Of a stretch of 33,850 nt of DNA, positions 21,662 to 30,117 are shown in pieces (position 1 is the first letter of the stretch; every line of letters starts with the position of its first letter). The stretch comes from a virus, in the IMG/VR virus record IMGVR_UViG_3300045538_000084, positions 1 through 33,850 of that record; one strand, given 5' to 3'. Below the pieces are notes generated by a model. It was not told the DNA's origin, ran no database searches, and saw only the letters and a program-made list of their open reading frames with translations. Both the position numbers and the translations under genes were made by a program.

Positions 21662-22606
21662 TTACAGAGCTGCATTAAGATCGGCCACCAGACCATGAGC
21701 TGCCTCATTGCGCATTTCGAGCGTGAACTCAGCAAGAAGCTGGGTCTTCTCGCTGTCGCCCGTCTTAGCCAGATCGTTAGTCTGGAACGGACGCAGATAC
21801 GCAACAGCCGCATACTCAGGATCGATCAAGAAGGCATCGCGGGTACGGATGAAGCGGTCAGGCGTTACCGACAGAGTACCAAAGTCCGACATATAAACGT
21901 CGGCAGCACCGATAATCGTCGTCGGCTGATCGCCAGGTGCCATATAACGCTGGGCAGCAATACCGGCGAAACTTGACACTTTCTGCTTCAGACCGCTGTT
22001 AACAACCAGCATCGTTGGGTTGCCACCGCTGTCAAACACCTCAGCAACGACGGTCTTCAGCAGCGTCTCGGTAAATGTGCGGGTAGCACCATCCGAGCGG
22101 GTCGATACACCAATCGTCGTGGGATCGGTGCCAGACGTACCGGCGTCAGTGTTGGTCTTGATCCAAGACAGCAGAGCACCCAGCTTACGAGCGGTCGACG
22201 AAGAACCAGCACTACGGCCCTGATTGGCACCGAGAATGGTTTCCATGTCACGCTTAAGCTCGCTGGCAGCTTTAGAAAGCTGATAAGCCTTCTCCGACTT
22301 ACGACCGGCCTTGTTCACCGCTTCCAGGGTGCCGGAGACTTGAATCGTCTTCTGCACGATCTGGCAGTAGTTGCCTAGACGGGTCGTCGGGCTGATGGTC
22401 GCAGAAACAGCGTCATCACCTTCAACAGCAGCGTTCGCACTGGTAGCAGCAGCAAGGCTATCACTCTGCCACTCGTGGAACACGGCGGTTGCTTTGGTGC
22501 GAGCAAGGGTTGAGAGAATGGGAGTTTCGGTGGGGCTGATGTCATAAATGACGTCGATCAGATCCTCACGCTGGCCAATGGCCGTATGGGCGGTAAAGGT
22601 GGGCAT
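21662..22606 (-). CDS. Major capsid protein, SU10/DUF5309 type
   Basis: 314 residues, HK97-like fold of the DUF5309 family: MPTFTAHTAIGQREDLIDVI, ISPTETPILSTLARTKAT, VFHEWQSDSLAAA, NYCQIVQKTIQVSGTLEAV, ELKRDMETILGANQ, then GNPTMLVVNSGLKQKVSSF and DVYMSDFGTLSVTPDRFI. The IxDVIYxISPTETPxLS start is characteristic. It is encoded right after the scaffold and with unusually GC-rich, regular codon use, as expected for the most abundant virion protein. Confidence 0.93.
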   Translation of the reverse strand: MPTFTAHTAIGQREDLIDVIYDISPTETPILSTLARTKATAVFHEWQSDSLAAATSANAAVEGDDAVSATISPTTRLGNYCQIVQKTIQVSGTLEAVNKAGRKSEKAYQLSKAASELKRDMETILGANQGRSAGSSSTARKLGALLSWIKTNTDAGTSGTDPTTIGVSTRSDGATRTFTETLLKTVVAEVFDSGGNPTMLVVNSGLKQKVSSFAGIAAQRYMAPGDQPTTIIGAADVYMSDFGTLSVTPDRFIRTRDAFLIDPEYAAVAYLRPFQTNDLAKTGDSEKTQLLAEFTLEMRNEAAHGLVADLNAAL

Positions 22607-22614
22607 GATTTATC

Positions 22615-23508
22615 TCACAAGAATTTTTCAAAAAGGCTTGCGGCATCTCTGGCTTTGCCAGACTTCCGCAGTCGGTTGCGTTCAGCCTTATACGATTCGG
22701 TTTCTGGTTGGGCAGTTTTTGCAGCGCCGGACTTGAGAACTGGAGGTGCCTGAGTTACTTTCTTAGGCCCTTGGCTTACAAGTTTGTCGTACTGCGCTGC
22801 CTTCCATAACGCCAAAACCGCACGGCTGTCATATACGTTTGCAAGCTCCTGATCGGTAAAACCTATCTGCTTGGCATAGTTGCGAATGTCTGCCCTGACT
22901 TGATCGGCCTTTTCAGGTTGCGAAAACTCAGGGATAAACTGACTTAGCTTCTGCGCTTCTTGAGCTAGATGAGCTTGCAGTGCTTGCTGCTGCTCGGCTT
23001 GTCGCATATGTGCGAGGCGTTGCTGTTCAGCCTGTACTGCCGCCAATTGCTCTTTCCGCTGCATCTGCTCGGCCATCTTTACTGCATAGCCAATCGGATC
23101 GGTTTCTTTCAGAGCTTCAATGTTTTCCGGTTTGTTCTGCTCAGCTAGAACTTTTTGAATAAGTTCCAGGCGTTGAGCATACTGATCGCGGAGTTGTTTA
23201 GCCTGCTCGACAGCGGCTTTTTCAGCCTCAACAGCCTTACGCTGTTCTGCGAGCGCCTGGGTCTTTTGAGTGTAGTCAGTGCCTAATTGATACGACTTAA
23301 TGAGTTCATCGATGGTAACTTCGCGTTCCTCACCTGCGGCTTTCACCCGGTAGCGCGGTGTTTCCTCGACTTGCTCTTGTTGCACCTCTTGCGTTTCTTC
23401 CTGCGGCTCTTGAGTCGGTTCTTCACCTTCATCGGCCATCATTCCGAGAATCGCATTGGCTGCACTGTTTACATCAAGTGGGCCACTTCCATTTGGATTG
23501 GTGTCCAT
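22615..23508 (-). CDS. Head scaffolding protein
   Basis: 297 residues, acidic and Gln/Glu-rich. An N-terminal disordered stretch (EPTQEPQEETQEVQQEQVEE) is followed by YRVKAAGEEREVTIDELIKS and LGTDYTQKTQALAEQRKAV, a short domain typical of phage scaffolds, then a long coiled coil and a basic C-terminus (SYKAERNRLRKSGKARDAAS) suited to contact capsid subunits. AGGGG precedes ATG 23508. It lies between portal and capsid and probably directs procapsid assembly before being removed. Confidence 0.88.
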   Translation of the reverse strand: MDTNPNGSGPLDVNSAANAILGMMADEGEEPTQEPQEETQEVQQEQVEETPRYRVKAAGEEREVTIDELIKSYQLGTDYTQKTQALAEQRKAVEAEKAAVEQAKQLRDQYAQRLELIQKVLAEQNKPENIEALKETDPIGYAVKMAEQMQRKEQLAAVQAEQQRLAHMRQAEQQQALQAHLAQEAQKLSQFIPEFSQPEKADQVRADIRNYAKQIGFTDQELANVYDSRAVLALWKAAQYDKLVSQGPKKVTQAPPVLKSGAAKTAQPETESYKAERNRLRKSGKARDAASLFEKFL

Positions 23509-23515
23509 ATTACCC

Positions 23516-23743
23516 CTAAAGTATTTTCCAACGCTTTGATTTCATCTCAGTCGTGGCTGCAATAGCCTCAAAATGACTGACGATGGCATCAATTGCACGA
23601 ATCATTCTATAAAAACTTTCTCTTTTGTCAATATCTGACTCATAAGTATTTAGTAAAGCCTCAGTATATATAGACTTTAACTTGTTCAGTTCACCGCGAA
23701 ACTCATCGTCTCGCATTAAGTTAGCAGCGCGTTCTGGCGTCAT
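23516..23743 (-). CDS. Small helical phage protein between portal and scaffold
   Basis: 75 residues, beginning MTPERAANLMRDDEFRGELN. It has two helices; the second contains ESFYRMIRAIDAIVSHFEAI. Short MTPERAxxLxxD proteins are common at this location in podovirus head blocks. It is coupled to the portal stop by ATGA. A capsid-assembly helper is plausible; nothing shows it directly. Confidence 0.7.
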   Translation of the reverse strand: MTPERAANLMRDDEFRGELNKLKSIYTEALLNTYESDIDKRESFYRMIRAIDAIVSHFEAIAATTEMKSKRWKIL

Positions 23744-25803
23744 CCGGGTATCTCAACATTTGCAGAAATACCTGCTCCAATCTTGGCAGCTTTCAACTGA
23801 GCCTCAACCTGAAACTCCTGCTGTTTCAATTGGAGTTCAGCCGCGGCCTTTTCTCGCGCCAGTTGAATATCAGCCTGAGCCTTGAGTCTTTGAGTCTCAA
23901 TTGCTGCCATTGCTTTCTGCTGCTCGATCTGAATCTGAGCCTGGGCTTGCGCCATCATCGCATCCAACGCAGGATTGCCCTGTTGCTGTTGCGGCTGTGC
24001 AAGCTGCTGATCGACTTCAGGCGTGATCTCTTTGAAGAACTCGGTCGAGTCTTTGAACCCTGCCGCCTCGATAAACCTACCCAGCGTCGCACGATACTGA
24101 CCGACAGACACCAGCGGATTGGCAGGGCCATAACCCTGAAGAATCTGCTCCTGTTTAGCCAGCACCATCTGAAGCATGGCCATTTGCTCTTGCTTTGTAC
24201 CCGTCCCAAGACCGACAGAAATGGTTACATCATATTGGTTCGACCACTCTCGCGGATCCATCGGCACAAACTTGCCGCGCATCCTGATAAGTCTGGGTTG
24301 GTCTTGATACTTGCAGAGTAAATGAAGAATGCCCTTAAACAGGCTTTTTACACCCGTCTCAGCAAACAATCGAGCAATCAGCTCTAGCTTGCCCTGTGCA
24401 GCGCCCATAGTAGCCGCTACAGCCGCAGCAGTGACGTTCTGTAGGACGTTAGGGTCTAACCCCTGCTGAGCGTCTGAAACGCCTGTACGCTTCTGCTGGA
24501 CGTTATCAAAGTACCCCAGCATTGGGAATGCACTGTCAGCAATGTTCGGCACAACCATCGGCGTTATCGCACCGGGTGACTTCATCCTGACAACGCCACC
24601 AGGCGTGACGTTCAGAAGGTCATCCAGATTAACCTGACCCTCAATCGCACCCACCCGAGCATTGTTCGACAGATACAGGTTATCAAGAGCCTGCCTGACA
24701 AGAGTGGACTTAATCAGTTGCAAATCCATCGTCCGATCAGCCATAGACTGACCAAAGAATTTATGCGGAATCGGGAACGGGCAGATTACATGGAAAGGCA
24801 CATAATCAACCGGAATGTTGGCTTTTGTACCATCAGCCCGAGTGAGAATCTGCTGATTGCTGTAGTAAATCTGACGAAGTTCAGCAAGGCCGTCATCGTC
24901 TGAGTCTACGTAGATATAGCACTCGTATACCTCGACTTCCTGCATGGACTCGTCAAGACTCTCCTGCTCGAACGGTTCTTCACCCGGCGAGTACCGAGCG
25001 ATACGCTCTTCTGTAAAGTCCAGAGAATTGAACTGAGGCAGGCTATAAACCTCATCCTTGTCGAAACCCATCTGGACGAGTTCGGTTCTCGGCACGAGAC
25101 TACGATGAGCACAGAAAGGCATCTTCTCCTGACCGAATACAGCTTTCTTGCTAACAATAAACTCTTCTGGCGGTACGCACTCAATTGCAACACGACCAGA
25201 CTTGTCTTTCTTTCTGACGGTAACGGTTGACGTTGTTGACATCATCGGCTGACCGTCAAGACCCATCATGACGTTGCCATCAGGCCCGAGCATTTCTTCC
25301 TGCTCGATACTCTGCCCGACAATCTCTCGCGTGCCGTCTGACAGCAACAGAGCTAGTTCAGCATCGGTAAGGTTCCGATACTCTTCTTCAGTAACGTCGA
25401 TACGCTCGTCCCAGTAGGCTTTAACCGTACCTGTTTTAGCCGTGAGCGCGTCCCAGAACCATTGATGCAGAATCGCAAAGCCTGGGTTGTCTTTGTAAAA
25501 CACCCAGTTACAGTAGTCGGTTGCTTGTTTAGCGGTTTCTTCATCACCAGGCCCGACAGGTTCAAACCGAACGATATCGTCGCTTGCAGTAAAAACCCGG
25601 ATAAGCTGCGGCAAAGCACCATCTACGGCTTCTGCAACCTCACCCGTTACGATCTGGCTGCGCCCCTCTACTTCGTTGCCATACGGGTTGCGCAGGTAGT
25701 AATTCAGGGCTTCAGCACGCTGGGCGGTTGTTTCGCTGTCCAGCATGCCAATGGCGTCATCAATCTCTGCACTTAGGATTGATGCAAGGCGTCCTTCATC
25801 CAT
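23740..25803 (-). CDS. Portal protein
   Basis: 687 residues, in the size range of P22-type portals. Features: EALNYYLRNPYGNEVEGRSQ near residue 30, IVTGEVAEAVDGALPQLIRV, then GTVKAYWDERIDVTEEEY, VECVPPEEF-like sequence (IECVPPEEFIVSKKAV) and a clip region with VDYVPFHVICPFPIPHKFFG, MDLQLIKSTLVRQALDN, followed by the helical barrel (VTAAAVAATMGAAQGKLEL). The C-terminal 90 residues are Gln-rich coiled coil, as in portals with a long barrel. It forms the 12-subunit packaging pore. Confidence 0.93.
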   Translation of the reverse strand: MDEGRLASILSAEIDDAIGMLDSETTAQRAEALNYYLRNPYGNEVEGRSQIVTGEVAEAVDGALPQLIRVFTASDDIVRFEPVGPGDEETAKQATDYCNWVFYKDNPGFAILHQWFWDALTAKTGTVKAYWDERIDVTEEEYRNLTDAELALLLSDGTREIVGQSIEQEEMLGPDGNVMMGLDGQPMMSTTSTVTVRKKDKSGRVAIECVPPEEFIVSKKAVFGQEKMPFCAHRSLVPRTELVQMGFDKDEVYSLPQFNSLDFTEERIARYSPGEEPFEQESLDESMQEVEVYECYIYVDSDDDGLAELRQIYYSNQQILTRADGTKANIPVDYVPFHVICPFPIPHKFFGQSMADRTMDLQLIKSTLVRQALDNLYLSNNARVGAIEGQVNLDDLLNVTPGGVVRMKSPGAITPMVVPNIADSAFPMLGYFDNVQQKRTGVSDAQQGLDPNVLQNVTAAAVAATMGAAQGKLELIARLFAETGVKSLFKGILHLLCKYQDQPRLIRMRGKFVPMDPREWSNQYDVTISVGLGTGTKQEQMAMLQMVLAKQEQILQGYGPANPLVSVGQYRATLGRFIEAAGFKDSTEFFKEITPEVDQQLAQPQQQQGNPALDAMMAQAQAQIQIEQQKAMAAIETQRLKAQADIQLAREKAAAELQLKQQEFQVEAQLKAAKIGAGISANVEIPG

Positions 25804-25943
25804 TTTTCTGCTCGCTTGGTGTAGGGGCGCTTCTCTTCCTTTTCGGTGAGTAGCTGCCGGAGTTCGTTGATTTGCTGGCGCAGTTCTGCAATATCACGAT
25901 CATAATCACGCCGCAAAACGATATTGCCCTGTGGGACTAGCAT
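25773..25943 (-). CDS. Short coiled-coil protein between terminase and portal
   Basis: 56 residues starting at ATG 25941-25943, which shares its A with the terminase stop (TAATG). It is mostly one heptad-repeat helix (DIAELRQQINELRQLLTEKE) followed by a basic region (KRPYTKRAEKWMKDAL). It overlaps the portal start by 31 nt. The leucine-zipper-like helix suggests dimerisation with a portal or terminase partner. I do not recognise a named family. Confidence 0.6.
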   Translation of the reverse strand: MLVPQGNIVLRRDYDRDIAELRQQINELRQLLTEKEEKRPYTKRAEKWMKDALHQS

Positions 25944-27205
25944 TAGACCACCCAACGTGTGTTAACAGGCAAGGGTTTGCCCCAGTTGTCATTATTCATC
26001 ATCTCTAACGATTGAGCAAGGTATCGGAAAGCATCAGCCGCATGAGAGTGCTCATCGTGCAAAGGCGCACCAGCTTCCTGCGTAACCTGATTTATCTGCC
26101 GCCTGTAGCGTTTTAGGTGATTAACAAGCTCTGTACACCTGTCAGCATCAAAATAAGTGCGGGGAAATATCATCCTGGCGAGCCTTATCCCCTCTTCTGG
26201 GTTGCCTCTGGCTAATACTTGGACGTTTCTGCCGAGCGTCTGTAGCAGTTCCTGAGTAGATTTCCCAGACTTAAAGTCTCTGTGAGCACCGTCGTGAGGT
26301 ATGTAATCGGTTCCCCAGTTCCACTTTCTTTCTTGTAACTGCATTACGTAGCTGTCAATCGTTCTGTGAGAGTCTTCTATGTAATCGATCACCCGGACTT
26401 CTGACGCAACCCTCTGCACGCAGATAATCGACATAGAGTCGTTCCAGCCCAAGTCCCAGACCGTATGAACTTTAAGCTGCGGGTCGTATGGCACAGCACG
26501 AATCCGGCCCTCTCTCTGGGTGGCTTCGATCTCATTGGCGTAAATAGCGCCCTCGACAGCAGGTCGGCACTTGCCCTCCCATGTCGTGAGATAGCCAACA
26601 GGGTCACGGTCTAACCACTGTCTGCGCTCTTTATCAAGTTCAGGCGGGAACCACGGGTTATCCTGCCAGTTCATCTCGATAATGACAGATTCTTCTGGCG
26701 GTCTAACAACAAACCGGCTGAAAGTCTCGTCTGTATCAAGTTCAGGGTTAAACGTCACCCATATCTCTGAACCTGGCTTTCTGATCGTTGGTATCAGTAC
26801 ATCCCAACTCTTTTTTGTAACGACCTGAGCCTCTTCCACCCAGCAGATGTCAGTGCCCTCGTAGCTTTTGAGGTTGAAGACACCCTGCTGACGTATGCCT
26901 GCAAAGGTGAACTCTGTGCCGTTTGTGCCGAGAATCTTGTTCTCTTGGATGGTATAGAACTGATCTAAGCCTAGAGACTCGATCTGGTCTTTTAAAAGAC
27001 GATGAACAGACTCTTGAATAGACTTCTGCGTTTCTCTTGCACAAAGAACCCGGATAGGCTTTGTCGCACCAATAGAAACCAGCGCCCGAGCTACCGACCA
27101 ACTCTTAGCACTACCTCGACCACCGTGGATGACTTTGTACCGCTTCGGCTGGAAGAGAGGCAGCAGCTTCTGCGGTATCTCAATTCTCGTTTTGGATACC
27201 GACAA
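25943..27205 (-). CDS. terL: Terminase large subunit (PBSX/Terminase_3 type)
   Basis: 420 residues. Walker A GGRGSAKS at 28-35, adenine-motif region RVLCARETQKSIQESVH, Walker B ICWVEEAQ, then the coupling motif IWVTFNPELDTDETFSRF. The nuclease domain has WDLGWNDSMSI with its catalytic Asp, YIPHDGAHRDFKSG and DEHSHAADAFRY with the last acidic residues. The start is TTG 27203-27205; a stop codon two codons upstream rules out an earlier start. It is the packaging motor and headful or end-cutting nuclease. Confidence 0.95.
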   Translation of the reverse strand: MSVSKTRIEIPQKLLPLFQPKRYKVIHGGRGSAKSWSVARALVSIGATKPIRVLCARETQKSIQESVHRLLKDQIESLGLDQFYTIQENKILGTNGTEFTFAGIRQQGVFNLKSYEGTDICWVEEAQVVTKKSWDVLIPTIRKPGSEIWVTFNPELDTDETFSRFVVRPPEESVIIEMNWQDNPWFPPELDKERRQWLDRDPVGYLTTWEGKCRPAVEGAIYANEIEATQREGRIRAVPYDPQLKVHTVWDLGWNDSMSIICVQRVASEVRVIDYIEDSHRTIDSYVMQLQERKWNWGTDYIPHDGAHRDFKSGKSTQELLQTLGRNVQVLARGNPEEGIRLARMIFPRTYFDADRCTELVNHLKRYRRQINQVTQEAGAPLHDEHSHAADAFRYLAQSLEMMNNDNWGKPLPVNTRWVV

Positions 27206-27479
27206 TCTCTAGCACCGTTTGAATAGGGCCACCGTTCGACCCTGTTACCTGTGTCTCGACAGGAATCAGCCTCGCAGCCAGCTTATAAAACTCGGTAAGG
27301 TGCTTTGGGTCTTCTTGCGCCCACTGCACCATGCGTTGAGTCCCGCCTAGTTGCTCAAACGCTTCAGCAATAGCTATTTTCATGCTGTGGTGTACTTTAT
27401 TCGGCACACCCTTTGGTCGGCCAGCGCCTGCTCTTGGGCCACCTCTTTTCCTGATTTTTTCTTGTATGTTTTCTGACAT
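27180..27479 (-). CDS. terS: Putative terminase small subunit
   Basis: 99 residues; AGGAG is seven bases before ATG 27479. The start KRGGPRAGAGRPKGVPNKVH is an AT-hook-like basic arm common in small terminase subunits of this type, followed by a helical domain (SMKIAIAEAFEQLGGTQRM, HLTEFYKLAARLIPVE) and a linker ending in TGSNGGPIQTVLEI. The stop overlaps the large subunit start by 26 nt. The role is well supported by position and by the arm, but the family has few characterised members. Confidence 0.8.
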   Translation of the reverse strand: MSENIQEKIRKRGGPRAGAGRPKGVPNKVHHSMKIAIAEAFEQLGGTQRMVQWAQEDPKHLTEFYKLAARLIPVETQVTGSNGGPIQTVLEIVGIQNEN

Positions 27480-27507
27480 TTCCTGACTCCTGTCGGTTGG
27501 TCAGTAA

Positions 27508-28185
27508 TTACTTACATCGGTTTTGTATCAATCTTGCAACGTATGCATCTTTCTTCTGCTCTTTTGTTGGAGCGAAAAGCGCCCTACTCCTGTTATCAGT
27601 GTTTTCAGGCTCACACAGATAATACATTGCTAGACTGTTTCTTGTGACGTTATCAGGACAATCTATCGGCTCCGGTAGTCCATGCCATGACCCGCGAGTA
27701 TCAAAAATGACCGCTCGGTTAAATACTGGAGCAATCTCTTTTATCAGCCGTTTCTTTCCGTCGTACAGTCCTAGATGACCACCCCATTCCTCATCCCAGT
27801 CTGGCGTCAGGTAAACGATGACATTTAGCCTGCGCTGAAGGTTGAGTTTAGGATGGATGTTGTAATCCAAATGTACGTTGAGCTTGCCACCCCTGCCATG
27901 CTGATGGAGTCCACCACCGTGTAACCCGTAGTCAGCAATAATATGCTCGCCAATCAACGCTCCAAACTGGTCTGCAAGCCCCGCTAAGGTTGTTAGCGCT
28001 CTGTAAGTCGCTTGCCCGAACCTTTGCCAGTTGTTGCAGGTTTGCTTGATCTCTAACGGGTTATCGTATCGGAACCAGCACGGGTCGTCTTGATGCGGGA
28101 ACTCTGCGGCTATTTCTTCCGCCTCTTGCAGGCAGTCATCAGCTATTGCATGCCAGAATGGCTTGTGAAATATCGTTAGGTTCAC
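27508..28185 (-). CDS. 2-oxoglutarate/Fe(II)-dependent oxygenase (prolyl-hydroxylase type)
   Basis: 225 residues, starting at GTG 28183-28185, coupled to the upstream gene by GTGA. The iron site H105-x-D107 lies in KLNVHLDYNIHP, the distal His is H168 in SWHGLPEP and the 2-oxoglutarate-binding Arg is R182 in TRNSLAMYY. LQRRLNVIVYLTPDWDEEWG and GHLGLYD complete the fold. Phage-encoded members of this group may hydroxylate proteins or modified bases. It is placed between an ADP-ribosyltransferase-like gene and the terminase genes. Confidence 0.88.
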   Translation of the reverse strand: MNLTIFHKPFWHAIADDCLQEAEEIAAEFPHQDDPCWFRYDNPLEIKQTCNNWQRFGQATYRALTTLAGLADQFGALIGEHIIADYGLHGGGLHQHGRGGKLNVHLDYNIHPKLNLQRRLNVIVYLTPDWDEEWGGHLGLYDGKKRLIKEIAPVFNRAVIFDTRGSWHGLPEPIDCPDNVTRNSLAMYYLCEPENTDNRSRALFAPTKEQKKDAYVARLIQNRCK

Positions 28186-29270
28186 TCTACGCTCATCATC
28201 TTGACTGCTTCTTCTTCACCTGGGAATACTACAAAGTTGCGAGTTCCTGTACCAGCACCGCGAGAACCTTGGTCTAAGTACCGAATACCAGGGATTCCAG
28301 CAGCCCTAAGCATCTGAGCAGTTTCAGGGCTGTTACCAAACGTCTGAAGAATTGTTTTTCCAGGCATATCCATAATGCCTTTGTAGAAGCCTTTTGTTGT
28401 TGGGTTTTTGTTCAAATTCTGAAACACCTCTAACAAAGGCCTACCTTGATTCATAACGAAATCTTTAACTTCTTTAGGCTGATCTTTAAGCGGCTTGTCG
28501 TAATCCAGCATCTTGCCAATCATCTCGTCTGGGATGTCTACGGTGTAAAAGTTGCCTGGATTCATATTGATCCCAGAAAACTTATTTAAGTCCAAATTTT
28601 TAACAAACTTTGCTTGGGCATCCCATCCGTAATCTGGAGACAGAATTTCTTCCATCAGTAGCTTTGGGTGTCTTCTTGTCATCATTGATTCCCAAAACCC
28701 AACCTCTGCATTCGCTTCATCAATGGCTTTTTGATTTCTAGCCCTATGAGCCAGTTCTTGTTTTCTTAGCGATTGATTGTACAAATACTCAAGCGATTTT
28801 CCGCCGTAACCAGCTTTTTCCGGATCAATCGAGGCATCAATAAATTGATAACTTTTCGCAACGCCAGGAGCCTCGGCAAAGTACAACCCGTGCCCATACG
28901 CCTGCGCTCCCTCGCCCGTGCCAATCTTAGAAGCGTCAAACTTACTAAACCTGTGCGGACTGCCATGATACGCAGTAAGCGCCAATAGCCCCGCAAGCTC
29001 ATCTGACCCTTTAGCAGCCTGCACAACATCGGCCAGCAATCCAGGCACCTGAGCGGCGGCTTTCATAGCCCCAGCAGGGATTCCAGCAGCAGGCATATTA
29101 CTAACCGCCTGCCCCGTCCTATACGCTTCCTCTGATCCGTATTCCGGCCTTTGCAGGCCCAGGAATCCACGGCCGAACGGGCCAGCAACATTAGCGAACG
29201 GCTGCCCAATATACCGCTGGTAAGTATTGGCAGGGTTTATTGCCTGTAACAGTTCTTCCAGCGTAGCCAT
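28182..29270 (-). CDS. ADP-ribosyltransferase-like protein (ART-PolyVal type), probably virion-borne
   Basis: 362 residues from ATG 29268-29270; an in-frame start further upstream lies within the preceding gene. The first 95 residues are Gly/Ala-rich and resemble virion proteins (GPFGRGFLGLQRPEYG, GIPAGAMKAAAQVPGLLADV). At 100 starts AYHGSPHRFSKFDASKIGTG, then EGAQAYGHGLYFAE (Y130), matching the H-Y part of the ART-PolyVal signature, and the C-terminal AAGIPGIRYLDQGSRG with TGTRNFVVFP. The segment between these motifs is AT-rich (18 G/C in 60 at 28561-28620 against 37 in 60 at 29101-29160) and may be an insertion. Related domains ride in phage heads and modify host proteins; that activity is inferred. 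Confidence 0.78.
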   Translation of the reverse strand: MATLEELLQAINPANTYQRYIGQPFANVAGPFGRGFLGLQRPEYGSEEAYRTGQAVSNMPAAGIPAGAMKAAAQVPGLLADVVQAAKGSDELAGLLALTAYHGSPHRFSKFDASKIGTGEGAQAYGHGLYFAEAPGVAKSYQFIDASIDPEKAGYGGKSLEYLYNQSLRKQELAHRARNQKAIDEANAEVGFWESMMTRRHPKLLMEEILSPDYGWDAQAKFVKNLDLNKFSGINMNPGNFYTVDIPDEMIGKMLDYDKPLKDQPKEVKDFVMNQGRPLLEVFQNLNKNPTTKGFYKGIMDMPGKTILQTFGNSPETAQMLRAAGIPGIRYLDQGSRGAGTGTRNFVVFPGEEEAVKMMSVE

Positions 29271-29271
29271 G

Positions 29272-29568
29272 TCATTTCGCCTTATTCCTTGCGCTGATAG
29301 CCTTTGCCTTAGCCTTGGCGTCCGCTTTGGATGACGCACCCCACGCTCTCAGCGACAGCAGCAACCGCGTAGGCTCACCGTTCTTGTACTCCGGCCCTGG
29401 CATGTTGCCCATCCTCGCCAAAAACGATGCTCGCCTCGGATTGTCACCAGACTTGACAGGAGCCTTTAGATTGCTCCCAGGGTTCTCTCGCTCATAAGAC
29501 TTGCGCCCAGCCTCATTCAACCCACCTTTGGGGTTCTTGCCAGCCTTTCGAGTCCACGCCGCACTCAT
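29272..29568 (-). CDS. DUF6321 family protein
   Basis: 98 residues from ATG 29566-29568 (MSAAWTRKAGKNPKGGLNE). The conserved string SYERENPGSNLKAPVKSGDN, then PRRASFLARMGNMPGPE and RLLLSLRAWGASSKADAKA match DUF6321 proteins found in aquatic phages near the packaging genes. It is very basic with a Lys/Ala tail (DAKAKAKAISARNKAK), so DNA or RNA contact is plausible. The start is coupled to the upstream gene by ATGA. Function unknown. Confidence 0.82.
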   Translation of the reverse strand: MSAAWTRKAGKNPKGGLNEAGRKSYERENPGSNLKAPVKSGDNPRRASFLARMGNMPGPEYKNGEPTRLLLSLRAWGASSKADAKAKAKAISARNKAK

Positions 29569-29879
29569 TCTTCTTCCAGCAGCTTGGCGATCTTTAGCAG
29601 AATCTTCTGCTTGGGGTTCATCCCCTTGACAGGGCCACCAGACAACCAACGGTCACAGGTCATATCCTCGCTACACACAAAGTCATTCTGCGTGCAATAC
29701 CCATAGTCATCGTCATCCGTGCCCATGCACTCCATCATCTCCGGCGTCTGGATATATGCTCCGCACTTACCACAGGAGTATTCCTCCTCGTCGGCTTCCC
29801 GGTAGTTAGCAGCAGATACCGCCTTTTCGCGGTTTTTATCGTTTGCCTTCTGATCCTGCGTGACGATTGGGCAGTTCAT
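29565..29879 (-). CDS. Cysteine-rich small protein of the phage head block
   Basis: 104 residues. Five cysteines in spaced pairs suggest metal binding: EYSCGKCGAYIQTPEMMECM, DDYGYCTQNDFVCSEDMTCD, followed by RWLSGGPV and a C-terminal Lys-rich helix (KILLKIAKLLEEE). The layout is similar to small HiPIP-like or zinc proteins in other aquatic phages, from memory. ATGA overlaps on both sides (29876-29879 and 29565-29568). The exact metal and role are not shown. Confidence 0.72.
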   Translation of the reverse strand: MNCPIVTQDQKANDKNREKAVSAANYREADEEEYSCGKCGAYIQTPEMMECMGTDDDDYGYCTQNDFVCSEDMTCDRWLSGGPVKGMNPKQKILLKIAKLLEEE

Positions 29880-29962
29880 TTCTTTTTACTCGGGTAGGCT
29901 GGAGCGTTATTCTTGGCAGGCTTAGGTTTCTTTTTGTAATTCGGCTGGTTGGTCGTACCCAT
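29876..29962 (-). CDS. 28-residue basic peptide
   Basis: ATG 29960-29962 to TGA 29876-29878. The product is MGTTNQPNYKKKPKPAKNN followed by APAYPSKKK: a Lys/Pro/Asn-rich, disordered peptide. Its start shares one base with the preceding stop (TGATG) and its stop overlaps the next start in ATGA, so it sits in an unbroken chain of coupled genes. The coupling argues for translation, while the size and simple composition make any function guesswork. Confidence 0.5.
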   Translation of the reverse strand: MGTTNQPNYKKKPKPAKNNAPAYPSKKK

Positions 29963-30117
29963 CACTTTTTCCTTGCTGCACGAAGGTTATCAACGAGGTT
30001 CGGGTAAGGTCTACCCGCAGCCTTAGCCATCGCCTTTGCCGACCGTTTTTCTTTAGCCGACAACGGGTCAGGTTTGCCCAGCTTTTTAGGACGGGGCTTG
30101 TCCCAGATTGCTTTCAT
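29962..30117 (-). CDS. 51-residue basic phage protein
   Basis: ATG 30115-30117 to TGA 29962-29964. The sequence is MKAIWDKPRPKKLGKPDPL, then AKEKRSAKAMAKAAGRPYPN, LVDNLRAARKK. The closing AGRPYPNLVDNxRAAxxK motif is one I associate with small conserved phage proteins next to DUF6321 genes. It overlaps the upstream gene stop in ATGA. Probably a nucleic-acid-binding or virion accessory protein. Confidence 0.65.
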   Translation of the reverse strand: MKAIWDKPRPKKLGKPDPLSAKEKRSAKAMAKAAGRPYPNLVDNLRAARKK

